A stretch of 37,792 nt of DNA from an uncultured Gammaproteobacteria bacterium (GTDB taxonomy: Bacteria > Pseudomonadota > Gammaproteobacteria > Arenicellales > JAANXG01), in assembly GCA_947258495.1 (NCBI GenBank), contig CAMYIN010000120.1, positions 1-37,792 of the forward strand, read 5' to 3'. A program made the translations under genes and the position numbers. The notes under the pieces were generated by a model that saw nothing but the letters and a program-made list of their open reading frames with translations, was not told where the DNA came from and made no database searches. Shown piece after piece: positions 31,118 to 37,792 of this stretch. Position 1 is the first letter of the stretch. Every line of letters begins with the position of its first letter.

Positions 31118-33565
31118 ATGGGTGTACTTCTTGCTGTTGTCGTGATCTGGGGTTTGCTGCTCGCCGTCGCCAGGTTTGACGCCTCTTTCAGGACCTGGAG
31201 CGTGGTGATCGGCGCCGGTTTGCTGATCCCGACGTTCGCCGGTGCTTTCCCGTTTCTTCCGGGTTTGCTTTTGTGGGCGGTGTTTCTCAGCGTCGTCGTG
31301 ATTCTGAACGTGCCGCATTGGCGGCAGCGCTTTGTCAGCGGTCCCACGCTGAGATACATCAACAGGACCCTGCCGCCGATTTCGGACACGGAACGCGAAG
31401 CGATCGAAGCAGGCACCGTATGGTGGGACGCGGAATTGTTCTCCGGAAACCCGGACTGGCAAAAACTCCTGGACGTTCCGGTGCCGCAGTTGAACGACGA
31501 AGAGCAGGCGTTTCTGGACGGACCCGTGGAGCAGCTCTGCGCAATGCTCGACGATTGGAAGATCACGCACGAATTGAACGACCTGCCCAGGGAGGTGTGG
31601 GACTTTCTCGCCGAACATCGTTTTTACGGACTGAATATCCCCAAGAACTACGGCGGCCACCAGTTCTCCGCGCTGGCCAATTCGGCGATCGTGATGATGG
31701 TGGCGAGCCGCAGCGGCACCGCAGGCGTCACGGTCATGGTGCCGAACTCACTCGGCCCCGCTGAATTGCTGCTGCATTACGGAACCAAGGAACAGAAATA
31801 CTATTATCTCCCGCGATTGGCGAAGGGTGAGGAAATTCCCTGCTTTGCCTTGACCAGCCCGGAGGCGGGATCGGACGCGGGCGCTATTCCGGATTTCGGC
31901 ATCGTCTGCACGGGCGACTACCGGGGCGAGGAAGTGCTGGGCCTGCGCGTGACCTGGGATAAGCGCTACATAACCCTTGGACCGGTCGCGACTCTGATCG
32001 GACTTGCATTCAAGGCCTTTGATCCGGACCACCTGTTGGGGGAAGAGGAAGAGCTGGGCATGACCTGCGCTCTGGTGCCCGCCGACACCCCCGGGGTGGA
32101 GCTCGGTACGCGGCATTATCCCCTGAACGCGGCGTTCCAGAACGGGCCTGTCCGCGGCAAAGACGTATTCATACCCATGGACTGGATCATCGGTGGTCAG
32201 GAATGGATCGGCAAGGGATGGCGTATGCTCATGGAGTCTCTCGCCGCCGGCCGGGGTATCTCGCTGCCCGCGTCGGCTACCGCCTGCGCCAAGATCGCCG
32301 CGCACACCACCGGCGCCTACGCCCGCATCCGCGAGCAGTTCAAGTTGCCCATCGGCAAGTTCGAGGGCGTGGAAGAGGCCCTGTCCCGAATCGCAGGCGT
32401 TACCTACATGATGGACGCCGCACGCCTGCTTACTACGTCGGGGCTCATGGCCGGTGAGAAACCGTCGGTCATCTCCGCCATCGTCAAGTACCAGCTCACC
32501 GAAGGCGCGCGCCAGGTAATCAACGACGCCATGGACGTGCACGGCGGTCGCGGTATCTGCATGGGTCCCGCCAATTATCTCGCCCGCGGATACCAACAGA
32601 TTCCAATCGCCATCACCGTCGAGGGCGCAAATATCCTTACCCGCAGTATGATCACATTCGGCCAAGGCGCGATGCGCTGTCATCCCTATCTGCTGAAAGA
32701 GATCCACGCGGCGTCGGATCCGGATGCGGATCAGGGCAGACGGGAATTCGACGACGCCTTGTTTCGTCATCTTGGATTCAGCGTCACCAACGCCGCGCGT
32801 GCCCTGGTCTACGGGTTGACGCGACGGCTGGCGCCCGCCCCCGACGCCGGCGCGGTGACGGGTTATTATCGCGACTTTACCCGCTACAGCGCCGCCTTCA
32901 GCTTGCTTTCCGACATCACGTTGCTGAGCCTGGGTGGTGCATTGAAGCGCAAGGAGAAACTGTCGGGACGGTTCGCGGACGCTTTGAGTCATTTGTTCAT
33001 CGGTTCCGCGGTTTTGAAGCGTTTTCAGGACAGCAGCCGTCCCCATGACGATCTGGCGTTGGTCGAGTGGGCGTGCCAGTACAGCCGATATCAGATTCAG
33101 CAGGCTTTGGACGGCGTGCTGCGCAACTTTCCGGTGCCGATCCTGAGTTGGGTTCTACGTCCTCTGGTGTTTCCCTTGGGACGGCGTCACGTACCGCCCT
33201 CGGACCGGTTGGGACACCAGGTCGCCGGGATGCTGCAGGAGCCCTCTCAGACCCGGGATCGACTCACCGCGGGCATCTACCGCGGCGATGACGCGGACGA
33301 CCTGATCGGTTGCCTCGATGACGCCTTGGCGAAGGTTGTCGAGGCGGAGCCGGTAAAGCGCAAACTGCGTTCCCGGCGCATCGAGCAACCGCCGCAGGTT
33401 TCCTTGGACGACTGGCTGCAGCAGTTGATCGAGCAAGGAGTCATTACCGTCGGCGAGGCCGACGTATTCAAACGCGCGCACCAAGCCACGCGCAAGGTCA
33501 TTGCGGTGGATTCCTTCGACCCCGGCGAGCGGCAACTCGCCGCTGCGGACAACCAAGCTGCTTGA
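31118..33565 (+). CDS. fadE: Acyl-CoA dehydrogenase FadE
   Basis: FadE catalyses the first step of beta-oxidation, acyl-CoA to trans-2-enoyl-CoA, with FAD. The 815-aa length equals E. coli FadE (814). Two or three hydrophobic segments at the N-terminus (about 2-20, 28-45, 48-65) fit membrane association. The dehydrogenase domain runs about 125-520, with YGLNIPKNYGG, PNSLGPAELLLHYGT, CFALTSPEAGSDAGAIPD and MDVHGGRGICMGP, where the FAD-binding loop lies. The C-terminal 250 residues are the FadE-specific extension. The ribosome-binding site GGAGGA is seven bases from the ATG. Repeat copy C ends 27 bases upstream. It leads the fatty-acid cluster; FadR control is usual but no site was found. Confidence 0.97.
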   Translation: MGVLLAVVVIWGLLLAVARFDASFRTWSVVIGAGLLIPTFAGAFPFLPGLLLWAVFLSVVVILNVPHWRQRFVSGPTLRYINRTLPPISDTEREAIEAGTVWWDAELFSGNPDWQKLLDVPVPQLNDEEQAFLDGPVEQLCAMLDDWKITHELNDLPREVWDFLAEHRFYGLNIPKNYGGHQFSALANSAIVMMVASRSGTAGVTVMVPNSLGPAELLLHYGTKEQKYYYLPRLAKGEEIPCFALTSPEAGSDAGAIPDFGIVCTGDYRGEEVLGLRVTWDKRYITLGPVATLIGLAFKAFDPDHLLGEEEELGMTCALVPADTPGVELGTRHYPLNAAFQNGPVRGKDVFIPMDWIIGGQEWIGKGWRMLMESLAAGRGISLPASATACAKIAAHTTGAYARIREQFKLPIGKFEGVEEALSRIAGVTYMMDAARLLTTSGLMAGEKPSVISAIVKYQLTEGARQVINDAMDVHGGRGICMGPANYLARGYQQIPIAITVEGANILTRSMITFGQGAMRCHPYLLKEIHAASDPDADQGRREFDDALFRHLGFSVTNAARALVYGLTRRLAPAPDAGAVTGYYRDFTRYSAAFSLLSDITLLSLGGALKRKEKLSGRFADALSHLFIGSAVLKRFQDSSRPHDDLALVEWACQYSRYQIQQALDGVLRNFPVPILSWVLRPLVFPLGRRHVPPSDRLGHQVAGMLQEPSQTRDRLTAGIYRGDDADDLIGCLDDALAKVVEAEPVKRKLRSRRIEQPPQVSLDDWLQQLIEQGVITVGEADVFKRAHQATRKVIAVDSFDPGERQLAAADNQAA

Positions 33566-33596
33566 GCGTCGACGCGCAAAGGACCTCAGAAGTTTT

Positions 33597-35456
33597 ATGA
33601 CCACGCGGGAAGCGAGCGTCTACCCGAAAGACGCCCTCGACGGCAACGAGCAGGCGGATGCGATATCGCCCGAAGTGGCGCCGACCCTGGACGCGTTGTT
33701 TCGGGAACGAGTGCGTCGAACACCCGATAAGACCGCCTACACGGAGTTCGACCCGGATCTCGGCGGCTGGCGCGATTACTCGTGGCGGGACATGGCCCGG
33801 GAAGTGGAAAAATGGCGCAGGGCGTTCATGGCCGAGGGCCTGACCCGGGGGGATGCCGTCGCCCTGCGACTTCGGAACTGCCGCCACTGGGTGATCTTCG
33901 ATCAAGCCGCGCTGAGTCTCGGACTGGTAGTGGTGCCGCTGTACGTGGCGGACCGGCCCGATAACGTAAACTACGTCCTGCATCATTCCGATTCCAGACT
34001 GCTGCTGTTGGAGAGCGAGGACGCCTGGCGGGAGTTATCGCAGGCCGAGGGCGATCTGCCGAAACTGCGGCGAGTGCTGATCCTCGGGTCCGCGCACGAC
34101 CGGGACGGCCCGGTCACGACCGTCGATCAATGGATCGGGAACGGCAAAGACGGCGAGCCGGGCAGCACGGAAGCGGGCGACCTGGCTAGCATCGTCTACA
34201 CGTCGGGGACAACCGGGCGCCCGAAGGGCGTCATGCTGTCGCATCAGAACATGTTATCGAACGCATACAGCGGACTGCAAAGCGTCGCCGTGTTGCCCAC
34301 CGATGTCCTGCTTTCGTTCCTTCCCTTGTCGCATACGCTGGAGCGTACCGTCGGTTACTATATTCCGATGATGGCGGGCACCCGTGTGGTCTACAACCGC
34401 TCGATACCGCAACTGTCCGAAGACCTGATCTTCATACGCCCCACCGGATTAATTTCCGTTCCCAGGATTTTCGAGCGCATTTACATAGAGTTGAAAGCCA
34501 AGCTCGCGGAGGGCCCCGCATGGAAGCAGCGTCTGTTCCGACTAACCGTTGACGTCGGCTGGAAACGTTTCGAATGTCGCCAGGGTTTGCGGAAATGGCA
34601 CTGGTCGCTGCTTGCCTGGCCGCTCCTGGATGCACTCATCGCCGGCCGGGTGCGTGCCCGTCTCGGCGGCCGAATTCGCATCGCAGTCGTCGGCGGCGCG
34701 CCGATGCCGCCCGCAGTGTCGCGAGTGTTTGTCGCTGTCGGTATCAATGTTCTGCAGGGATACGGGCTCACCGAGAGCAGCCCATGCATCAGTATCAACA
34801 CGTTGCATCGCAACCGTCCCGCGAGCGTGGGTCTGCCCCTGCACGGCGTAGAGGTCAGGGTCGGAGAGAACGACGAATTGCTCACCCGCGGTCCCCACGT
34901 CATGATGGGGTACTGGAAAGACAAGACAGCGACCGAGAAGGTGTTGCAGACCGACGGCTGGCTGCATACCGGAGACCAGGCGGCCATCGATGACCAAGGC
35001 TTCATATCGATAACCGGTCGCATCAAGGACATCCTGGTGTTGGCGAACGGCGAAAAGGTGTCACCCTCGGACATGGAAACCGCGATTGCCGAGGACGCGC
35101 TGTTCGAGCAAGCTATTGTCGTCGGTGAACAGATGCCGTATCTAACGGCCCTGGTCGTGCTCAACAAAGCTATGTGGCTCGAGGAAGCAAGGAAACTGCA
35201 GATCGGAAGTGGCGATGAACCGTCGTTGCGCGACGAAAAAGCGGAGCAATGGGTGCTCGAGCGCATTCGGCGTCAGATCCACGAATTTCCGGGATACGCC
35301 CGCATCCAGAGGGCTACTGCCATGTTGACGCCCTGGACCCTTGAAAACGGGCTGCTCACACCTACCCTCAAGCTGAAACGCGCGAAAATCCTCGAGCAAT
35401 ACGCGCAGGATGTCCACAAGATGTACGATGGCCACGCGGTTTTCAGAAAACCGTAG
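33597..35456 (+). CDS. AMP-dependent long-chain acyl-CoA synthetase
   Basis: The enzyme activates fatty acids to acyl-CoA through acyl-AMP. At about 619 aa from the ATG at 33597 it fits the FAA1/long-chain type. The ATP/AMP motif is YTSGTTGRPKGVMLSH at about 201-216, the adenylate motif is LQGYGLTESSP, and the hinge and C-domain read HTGDQAAIDDQGFISITGR, then KDILVLANGEKVSP. The catalytic Lys near the end is in TLKLKR. The frame is open upstream to 33501 but would overlap fadE. It follows fadE by 31 bases, so it is likely in the same transcript and supplies the substrate of FadE. Chain-length preference cannot be read. Confidence 0.94.
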   Translation: MTTREASVYPKDALDGNEQADAISPEVAPTLDALFRERVRRTPDKTAYTEFDPDLGGWRDYSWRDMAREVEKWRRAFMAEGLTRGDAVALRLRNCRHWVIFDQAALSLGLVVVPLYVADRPDNVNYVLHHSDSRLLLLESEDAWRELSQAEGDLPKLRRVLILGSAHDRDGPVTTVDQWIGNGKDGEPGSTEAGDLASIVYTSGTTGRPKGVMLSHQNMLSNAYSGLQSVAVLPTDVLLSFLPLSHTLERTVGYYIPMMAGTRVVYNRSIPQLSEDLIFIRPTGLISVPRIFERIYIELKAKLAEGPAWKQRLFRLTVDVGWKRFECRQGLRKWHWSLLAWPLLDALIAGRVRARLGGRIRIAVVGGAPMPPAVSRVFVAVGINVLQGYGLTESSPCISINTLHRNRPASVGLPLHGVEVRVGENDELLTRGPHVMMGYWKDKTATEKVLQTDGWLHTGDQAAIDDQGFISITGRIKDILVLANGEKVSPSDMETAIAEDALFEQAIVVGEQMPYLTALVVLNKAMWLEEARKLQIGSGDEPSLRDEKAEQWVLERIRRQIHEFPGYARIQRATAMLTPWTLENGLLTPTLKLKRAKILEQYAQDVHKMYDGHAVFRKP

Positions 35457-35473
35457 CTGCATTGTGCCATGCC

Positions 35474-36280
35474 GTGATCGATCCCACGAAAGCCGTCGTC
35501 CTTGAAAAGCGCCGTGCCGCCGCGTTCGTCACGCTGAACCGGCCCGACGTGCTCAACGCCCTCGATCCCGGGATGGCCGCCGCTCTGCACACGACTTTGG
35601 TCGACGTCTCCGTCGATGAGGATGTCCGCTGCGTAGTCCTCAGGGGCGCGGGAAAGGGCTTCATGGCCGGCGGCGACGTGGATTTTTTCAGGCGTTCATT
35701 GCATCGCTTATCGAGCGGTGATCCGCAGGTTCTGACGGCGATCTTCGACGACGTGCACGGCAGCATACGCACCCTGCGCCGGACACCGAAGCCGGTCGTA
35801 GCCAGTGTTCACGGCGCCGTGGCCGGTTTCGGCCTGAGCCTGCTCGCCGCCTGCGATCTGGCCATCGCCGCGGAAGACAGCGTTTTTACCCTGGCTTATT
35901 GCCGAATCGGGGCTTCCCCGGACGGGGGCGCGACCTTCGCTTTGCCGCGTACGGTCGGCGTGAAGCGCAGCATGGAGCTGGCCTTGTTGGGTGACCGCTT
36001 CGACGCCCACCGCGCCCTGTCGCTGGGACTGGTGAATTGGGTCGTGCCTGCGGCGCAGCTTCCGAAAAAAACCGAAGAACTCGCAATGCGCCTGACCCAG
36101 GGTCCTGCCGTCGCCTACGCACAGACCAAGGCCCTCATCAATGCCTCATTCGACAACGATCTCGACCAACAGCTCGACCGGGAGCGCGCGGCGTTCCTGG
36201 AGTGCGCGGAAAGCGACGACTTCGCCGAGGGCGTGACGGCGTTTTCGGAAAAACGGCCGCCGCGTTTTCGCGGTCGCTGA
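35474..36280 (+). CDS. Enoyl-CoA hydratase/isomerase family protein
   Basis: The product is about 268 aa with the crotonase fold. Family motifs are VTLNRPDVLNALD, VLRGAGKGFMAGGDV (oxyanion-hole loop), SVHGAVAGFGLSLLAACD (second oxyanion loop) and CRIGASPDGGATFALPR. The catalytic Glu pair of true hydratases is not both present: an Asp sits in SPDGG, as in isomerase-type or PaaG-like members, so hydratase or isomerase activity is open. The start is GTG at 35474; a TTG at 35462 is the alternative. It is 17 bases after the synthetase stop, in the beta-oxidation cluster. Confidence 0.92.
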   Translation: MIDPTKAVVLEKRRAAAFVTLNRPDVLNALDPGMAAALHTTLVDVSVDEDVRCVVLRGAGKGFMAGGDVDFFRRSLHRLSSGDPQVLTAIFDDVHGSIRTLRRTPKPVVASVHGAVAGFGLSLLAACDLAIAAEDSVFTLAYCRIGASPDGGATFALPRTVGVKRSMELALLGDRFDAHRALSLGLVNWVVPAAQLPKKTEELAMRLTQGPAVAYAQTKALINASFDNDLDQQLDRERAAFLECAESDDFAEGVTAFSEKRPPRFRGR

Positions 36281-36325
36281 ACGACCCGGTCCGTCCGTTG
36301 TTGGCGCCGTCGATCTTCGCTTCTA

Positions 36326-37234
36326 ATGCTCGCCCGTAAGCTGCTGCTTTCTTTTTTCATGGAGATCGCGGTGTTGAGCACGGCCGCGCATTACGGGCTG
36401 GGTTTCTCGATCGCGTTAAGCATAACCGCAGCAGCGCTGTGTATCGTGATCGTTCGGGTAGCGGCTGCCCTCGTCAGCTTTCTGCTCACCGAGACGTTTC
36501 GTTCTCCTCGATCGGAATCGACGCACATCGGCATGCGCGGCTGGCTGCGCCTCCTGTATGCCGAGGTCTGGGCCGTGCTGCGGGTGTTCTTCGTCCTGCA
36601 TCCGCTGGAGCCGTGGTTGAACAGGCCCGAGCCGCCGGTGCCCGCAACGGGAACGCCGGTATTGCTGGTGCACGGTTTTTTCAGTAACGGAGGCTATTGG
36701 TGGGGCATCAAGCGATACCTGCGCCGTAACGGCATCGTTGCCCTGTATACGCTGAATCTGGAACCGCTTTTCGCCGACATCGACGAATTAGCGGAGCAGC
36801 TCGCGCAGCGGGTGGCGGCGATCCGGCGTGCCAGCGGTCGGCCGCGGGTCGTGCTCGTCGCCCACAGTATGGGAGGTCTCGTGTGCCGCGCCTACCTGCA
36901 GCGTAATGGCGCCGCAGGACATGTCGCGCGGTTGGTGACCCTGGGTACGCCCCACGCCGGGACCGTGCTTGCTCGCCTGCTGCCCGGCCCCAACCTGCGG
37001 CAAATGCGGCCCCGCAGTGGTTGGTTGATGGCCCTGCGCGAGAGAGAGCGCGGCGGTCCCGCGGTGGCGACGACGTGCATCTACAGTGTGCACGACAACA
37101 TTATCGCTCCCCAGGACAGTGGAACCCTACCCGGCGCGAAAAACATACCGGTTGCCGGAGTCGGGCACCTGGAGATGACGTTTTCTCCAATAATTCAGGA
37201 TCTTGTTTTACAAACGCTAACGATTGACGCTTGA
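36326..37234 (+). CDS. Membrane-anchored lipase-like alpha/beta hydrolase
   Basis: The product is 302 aa. Two N-terminal hydrophobic helices (about 3-25 and 28-50) anchor it. The alpha/beta-hydrolase part begins at about 108 with PVLLVHGFFSNGGYWW. The nucleophile is Ser181 in VAHSMGGLV, the acid is Asp257 in SVHDNIIAP and the base is His281 in GVGHLEM. The layout resembles triacylglycerol lipases and EstA-type esterases. It is 45 bases after the crotonase gene, and its likely role is to release fatty acids or hydrolyse esters for the pathway. No lipase chaperone gene is seen. Confidence 0.87.
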   Translation: MLARKLLLSFFMEIAVLSTAAHYGLGFSIALSITAAALCIVIVRVAAALVSFLLTETFRSPRSESTHIGMRGWLRLLYAEVWAVLRVFFVLHPLEPWLNRPEPPVPATGTPVLLVHGFFSNGGYWWGIKRYLRRNGIVALYTLNLEPLFADIDELAEQLAQRVAAIRRASGRPRVVLVAHSMGGLVCRAYLQRNGAAGHVARLVTLGTPHAGTVLARLLPGPNLRQMRPRSGWLMALRERERGGPAVATTCIYSVHDNIIAPQDSGTLPGAKNIPVAGVGHLEMTFSPIIQDLVLQTLTIDA

Positions 37235-37444
37235 CAATTCACGCGAATCGGCCCATCGTTTGAACCCGGCAGTATTACAAATCTGCGGATACAAAAACAT
37301 TTCCGCTCCGGGACGTCCCAAGTCTAACCTGCTGATAAAAGAATTAGACAAGAACACAAGGATGCCACTAAATAATTTCAACGCATTCTTTTCCGGAGCA
37401 TTCGCCTTCTTCCCCCCGTGCGTGGCCCATTCAGGAGCGTTCCA

Positions 37445-37792
37445 ATGAAAATCAACGCGCCCACCCTTTGTTCGCGTCGTCCGATCCGGGGAATTCCGAG
37501 CGTGGTGACGCTGACATTAGCCGCTTCCTTTCCGGTCTTCGGGGTTCAATTCGAATCCGAAGGAGTCGGGGTAAGCGGCAGCTTCGATACCACGATCTCT
37601 TACGGCACGACGTTTCGGGTACAGGACCGTGATAAAGCCATCCTCGGCCTGAACTCTACGACCTTGCCCAACGGCTCCGATCCTCCCGGGAGCCTGGGCG
37701 GCCGGGCGTTTTCCGCGGCGCTGCTCGAGGCGGCGCGCGGCCAGGCCTCCCCGGCCACCGAGCGCAACGCCGCGTCCGCGCCCGTCCCGGCG
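37445..37792 (+). CDS. DUF1302 outer-membrane protein, 5' part
   Basis: The gene starts at ATG 37445 with AGGAG upstream and runs out of the window after 116 codons. The N-terminus carries a long signal (VVTLTLAASFPVFG). The mature start matches DUF1302: FESEGVGVSGSFDTTISYG, followed by TTFRVQDRDKAILGLN. DUF1302 proteins are predicted outer-membrane barrels often coded near DUF1329, RND exporters and acyl-CoA genes, and are linked to hydrophobic-compound uptake or degradation. Placement after the lipase and fad genes fits that link. About 210 bases separate it from the hydrolase gene, so it may have its own promoter. Confidence 0.85.
   Translation, partial: MKINAPTLCSRRPIRGIPSVVTLTLAASFPVFGVQFESEGVGVSGSFDTTISYGTTFRVQDRDKAILGLNSTTLPNGSDPPGSLGGRAFSAALLEAARGQASPATERNAASAPVPA

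Noticed and set aside
31748-33046. A 432-codon open frame on the minus strand inside fadE
   Set aside because: It lies wholly antisense to fadE, with no ribosome-binding site or domain pattern.

Overview
The window looks like a chromosomal segment of a GC-rich gammaproteobacterium, about 60 % GC by eye. The strongest markers are hflD, full-length fadE, htpX, tag, sufE and the AguA/AguB putrescine route. No rRNA, tRNA, CRISPR array or phage structural gene was seen. Genus-level placement is not possible from sequence reading alone.

Left part (1-12.1 kb), ordinary chromosome. It starts with a TerB-like gene. Next is a tight leftward operon: an unknown helical protein, agmatine deiminase (aguA), N-carbamoylputrescine amidase (aguB), a GNAT acetyltransferase and 3-methyladenine glycosylase I (tag). 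It is divergent from htpX. Then come an outer-membrane barrel protein, a DUF1015 protein, an ECF sigma / anti-sigma / DUF3106 set with an upstream secreted YRP-repeat protein, and a Gfo/Idh/MocA oxidoreductase (GnnA-like) followed by a DUF192 protein.

Middle (12.2-20.8 kb). A 655-aa protein with cyclic-nucleotide-binding and HDOD domains, an anchored LysM-like protein, a small sulfotransferase and a very His-rich exported protein lead to a co-oriented, overlapping run: S9 peptidase, M14 succinylglutamate desuccinylase/aspartoacylase-like protein, and hflD.

Variable region (20.8-30.2 kb). It is less gene-dense and carries degraded mobile and toxin-antitoxin material: a ParE toxin fragment, an IS91-type transposase pseudogene, a truncated HigB-like toxin with its operator still perfect, and a HigA-like fragment on the opposite strand. 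A strong 118-bp inverted-repeat structure and a diverged intergenic repeat pair also lie here. Apparently intact genes are embedded in it: a HAD-UbiA fusion with a large GT-C-like membrane protein, a Cu/Zn superoxide dismutase and a beta-lactamase-fold serine hydrolase.

Right part (30.2-37.8 kb). After sufE comes a rightward lipid-catabolism cluster: fadE, a long-chain acyl-CoA synthetase, an enoyl-CoA hydratase/isomerase, a lipase-like alpha/beta hydrolase, and the start of a DUF1302 outer-membrane protein cut by the window edge. Together they could release, activate and begin beta-oxidation of fatty acids.

The most unusual signal is a dispersed element of about 150 bp made of four GC-rich hairpins around a conserved core. 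It occurs three times (about 690, 14284 and 30941), in both orientations, always between genes. A second, AT-richer intergenic repeat also keeps a paired stem between its two copies.
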